Positions 5,735-6,373 of a DNA stretch of 6,373 nucleotides are shown here, piece after piece. The position numbers and the translations under genes are program-made. Each line of letters opens with the position of its first letter. Positions within the stretch are counted from its first letter, which is position 1. Under the pieces are notes generated by a model. That model saw nothing but the letters and a program-made list of their open reading frames with translations. It searched no databases and was not told where the DNA came from. Origin of the DNA: Sphingobacteriaceae bacterium. GTDB lineage: Bacteria; Bacteroidota; Bacteroidia; Sphingobacteriales; Sphingobacteriaceae. The stretch lies in assembly GCA_025450155.1 (NCBI GenBank), contig JANWIB010000075.1, positions 1 to 6,373 on the forward strand, read 5' to 3'.

Positions 5735-6373
5735 TACTTCGAAATCGCCTTAAGAATATCGTTGCCGAGCACAAATACCATTAAAGCTACCAATATACAG
5801 AAACCCACAATCTGTGCTTTCTCCATAAATTTATCACTTAATGGCTTGCCTTTTATCATTTCGATAAGCAAGAACAAAGCATGCCCTCCATCCAAAGCAG
5901 GTATTGGGAGTAAATTCATTAAGGCTAATGCCATAGAAAGCAAACCAACTAAACTCCAGAACCAAGTCCAGTCTACTTTAGCGCCAAACATTTTGGCAAT
6001 ACCAATAGGACCGGCAAAGGCTTTATTCGCTTTTACCTGGCCCGTTACTACCTTTCCTATGCCTTTAGCATTGTCTGTAAAAGACCCCCAGGCTCTGGAT
6101 GCTCCAACAGGAAGAGATCCTAAAAATCCATAATAGGTTTTTTCAACCGGAGGTGGCACAAATCCGGGAACAATCCCTATGGTGCCTTTTTCATTTACCT
6201 CGGCGTTTATGTTGTCTTGTACTTTACCCTTTCGAAATACAGACACACTAACAGTTTTTCCTTTAGCTTTTTGCAATTGTGCCTGTAAGTCACTAAAATA
6301 AACAACAGGTATCTTATTTACAGAAAGAATACTATCACCTTTTTGTATGCCGGCTTTATACGCGTTACTGCCC
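5734..6373 (-). CDS. rseP: RseP-type site-2 membrane metalloprotease (5'-truncated by window edge)
   Basis: Intramembrane zinc protease of the S2P/M50 family. In E. coli RseP makes the second cut of an anti-sigma factor and clears signal-peptide remnants. The last 212 residues are present; the HExxH zinc motif and the first membrane segment lie beyond the edge. Seen, numbering the fragment from its first whole codon: the end of a PDZ domain (AGIQKGDSILSVN, 7-19, to about 45); GPIGIAKMFG at 121-130; a membrane segment at about 135-155; the third zinc-ligand motif NLLPIPALDGGH at 153-164, with the aspartate at 161; and a last membrane segment at about 187-203. The reading frame is continuous to the window end, so the ATG-less fragment is not the true N-terminus. 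It is the first visible gene of the rseP-hscB-lipoprotein cluster. Confidence 0.95.
   Translation of the reverse strand, partial: GSNAYKAGIQKGDSILSVNKIPVVYFSDLQAQLQKAKGKTVSVSVFRKGKVQDNINAEVNEKGTIGIVPGFVPPPVEKTYYGFLGSLPVGASRAWGSFTDNAKGIGKVVTGQVKANKAFAGPIGIAKMFGAKVDWTWFWSLVGLLSMALALMNLLPIPALDGGHALFLLIEMIKGKPLSDKFMEKAQIVGFCILVALMVFVLGNDILKAISK

Noticed and set aside
5401..6133. Plus-strand frames of 127 and 123 codons over hscB and rseP
   Set aside because: They are antisense to well-supported genes with intact motifs.
1..6373. CRISPR arrays, insertion sequences, integrases or toxin-antitoxin genes
   Set aside because: No regularly spaced repeats, terminal inverted repeats with a transposase, or matching small gene pairs were seen on either strand.

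Overview
The window looks like a chromosomal segment of a Bacteroidota bacterium, most likely a member of Sphingobacteriaceae or a close relative; this is inferred from sequence character, not from a database search. The supporting signs are: a ClpP with the extended N-terminus typical of the phylum; a trigger factor whose peptidyl-prolyl isomerase domain is strongly divergent; start codons with A-rich leaders and no clear Shine-Dalgarno sequence; and two tRNA promoters that fit the Bacteroidota -33/-7 pattern (TTTG, 19-20 bases, TAnnTTTG).

Left part (1-3112, minus strand): a tig-clpP-clpX operon. Trigger factor folds nascent chains at the ribosome exit, ClpP is the proteolytic chamber and ClpX its ATP-driven unfoldase. 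clpP and clpX overlap by one base (TAATG). clpX is cut by the window edge and covers about its first 319 residues.

Middle part (3113-4761): a tRNA-Leu(UAG) gene with its own promoter and a strong hairpin terminator, then a gene-poor stretch that holds only the broken C-terminal end of a response-regulator receiver domain, then two plus-strand genes for small helical-bundle proteins (a YciF/DUF892 ferritin-like protein and a PA2169/DUF2383 protein). The pair ends at a perfect bidirectional hairpin against a second minus-strand gene, tRNA-Leu(CAA). The two plus-strand genes and the receiver remnant are the accessory-looking content of the window, lying between two tRNA-Leu genes.

Right part (4762-6373, minus strand): a compact rseP-hscB-lipoprotein cluster reading toward tRNA-Leu(CAA). 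rseP (site-2 membrane protease, C-terminal 212 residues only) overlaps hscB (J-domain iron-sulfur co-chaperone) by one base. A small lipoprotein gene of unknown function follows after 9 bases.

Most of the window is conserved housekeeping sequence in protein quality control and translation. I see no convincing new system. The best candidates for a second look are the two-gene helical-bundle stress cassette between the tRNA-Leu genes, the receiver-domain remnant beside it, and the uncharacterised lipoprotein tied to rseP-hscB.
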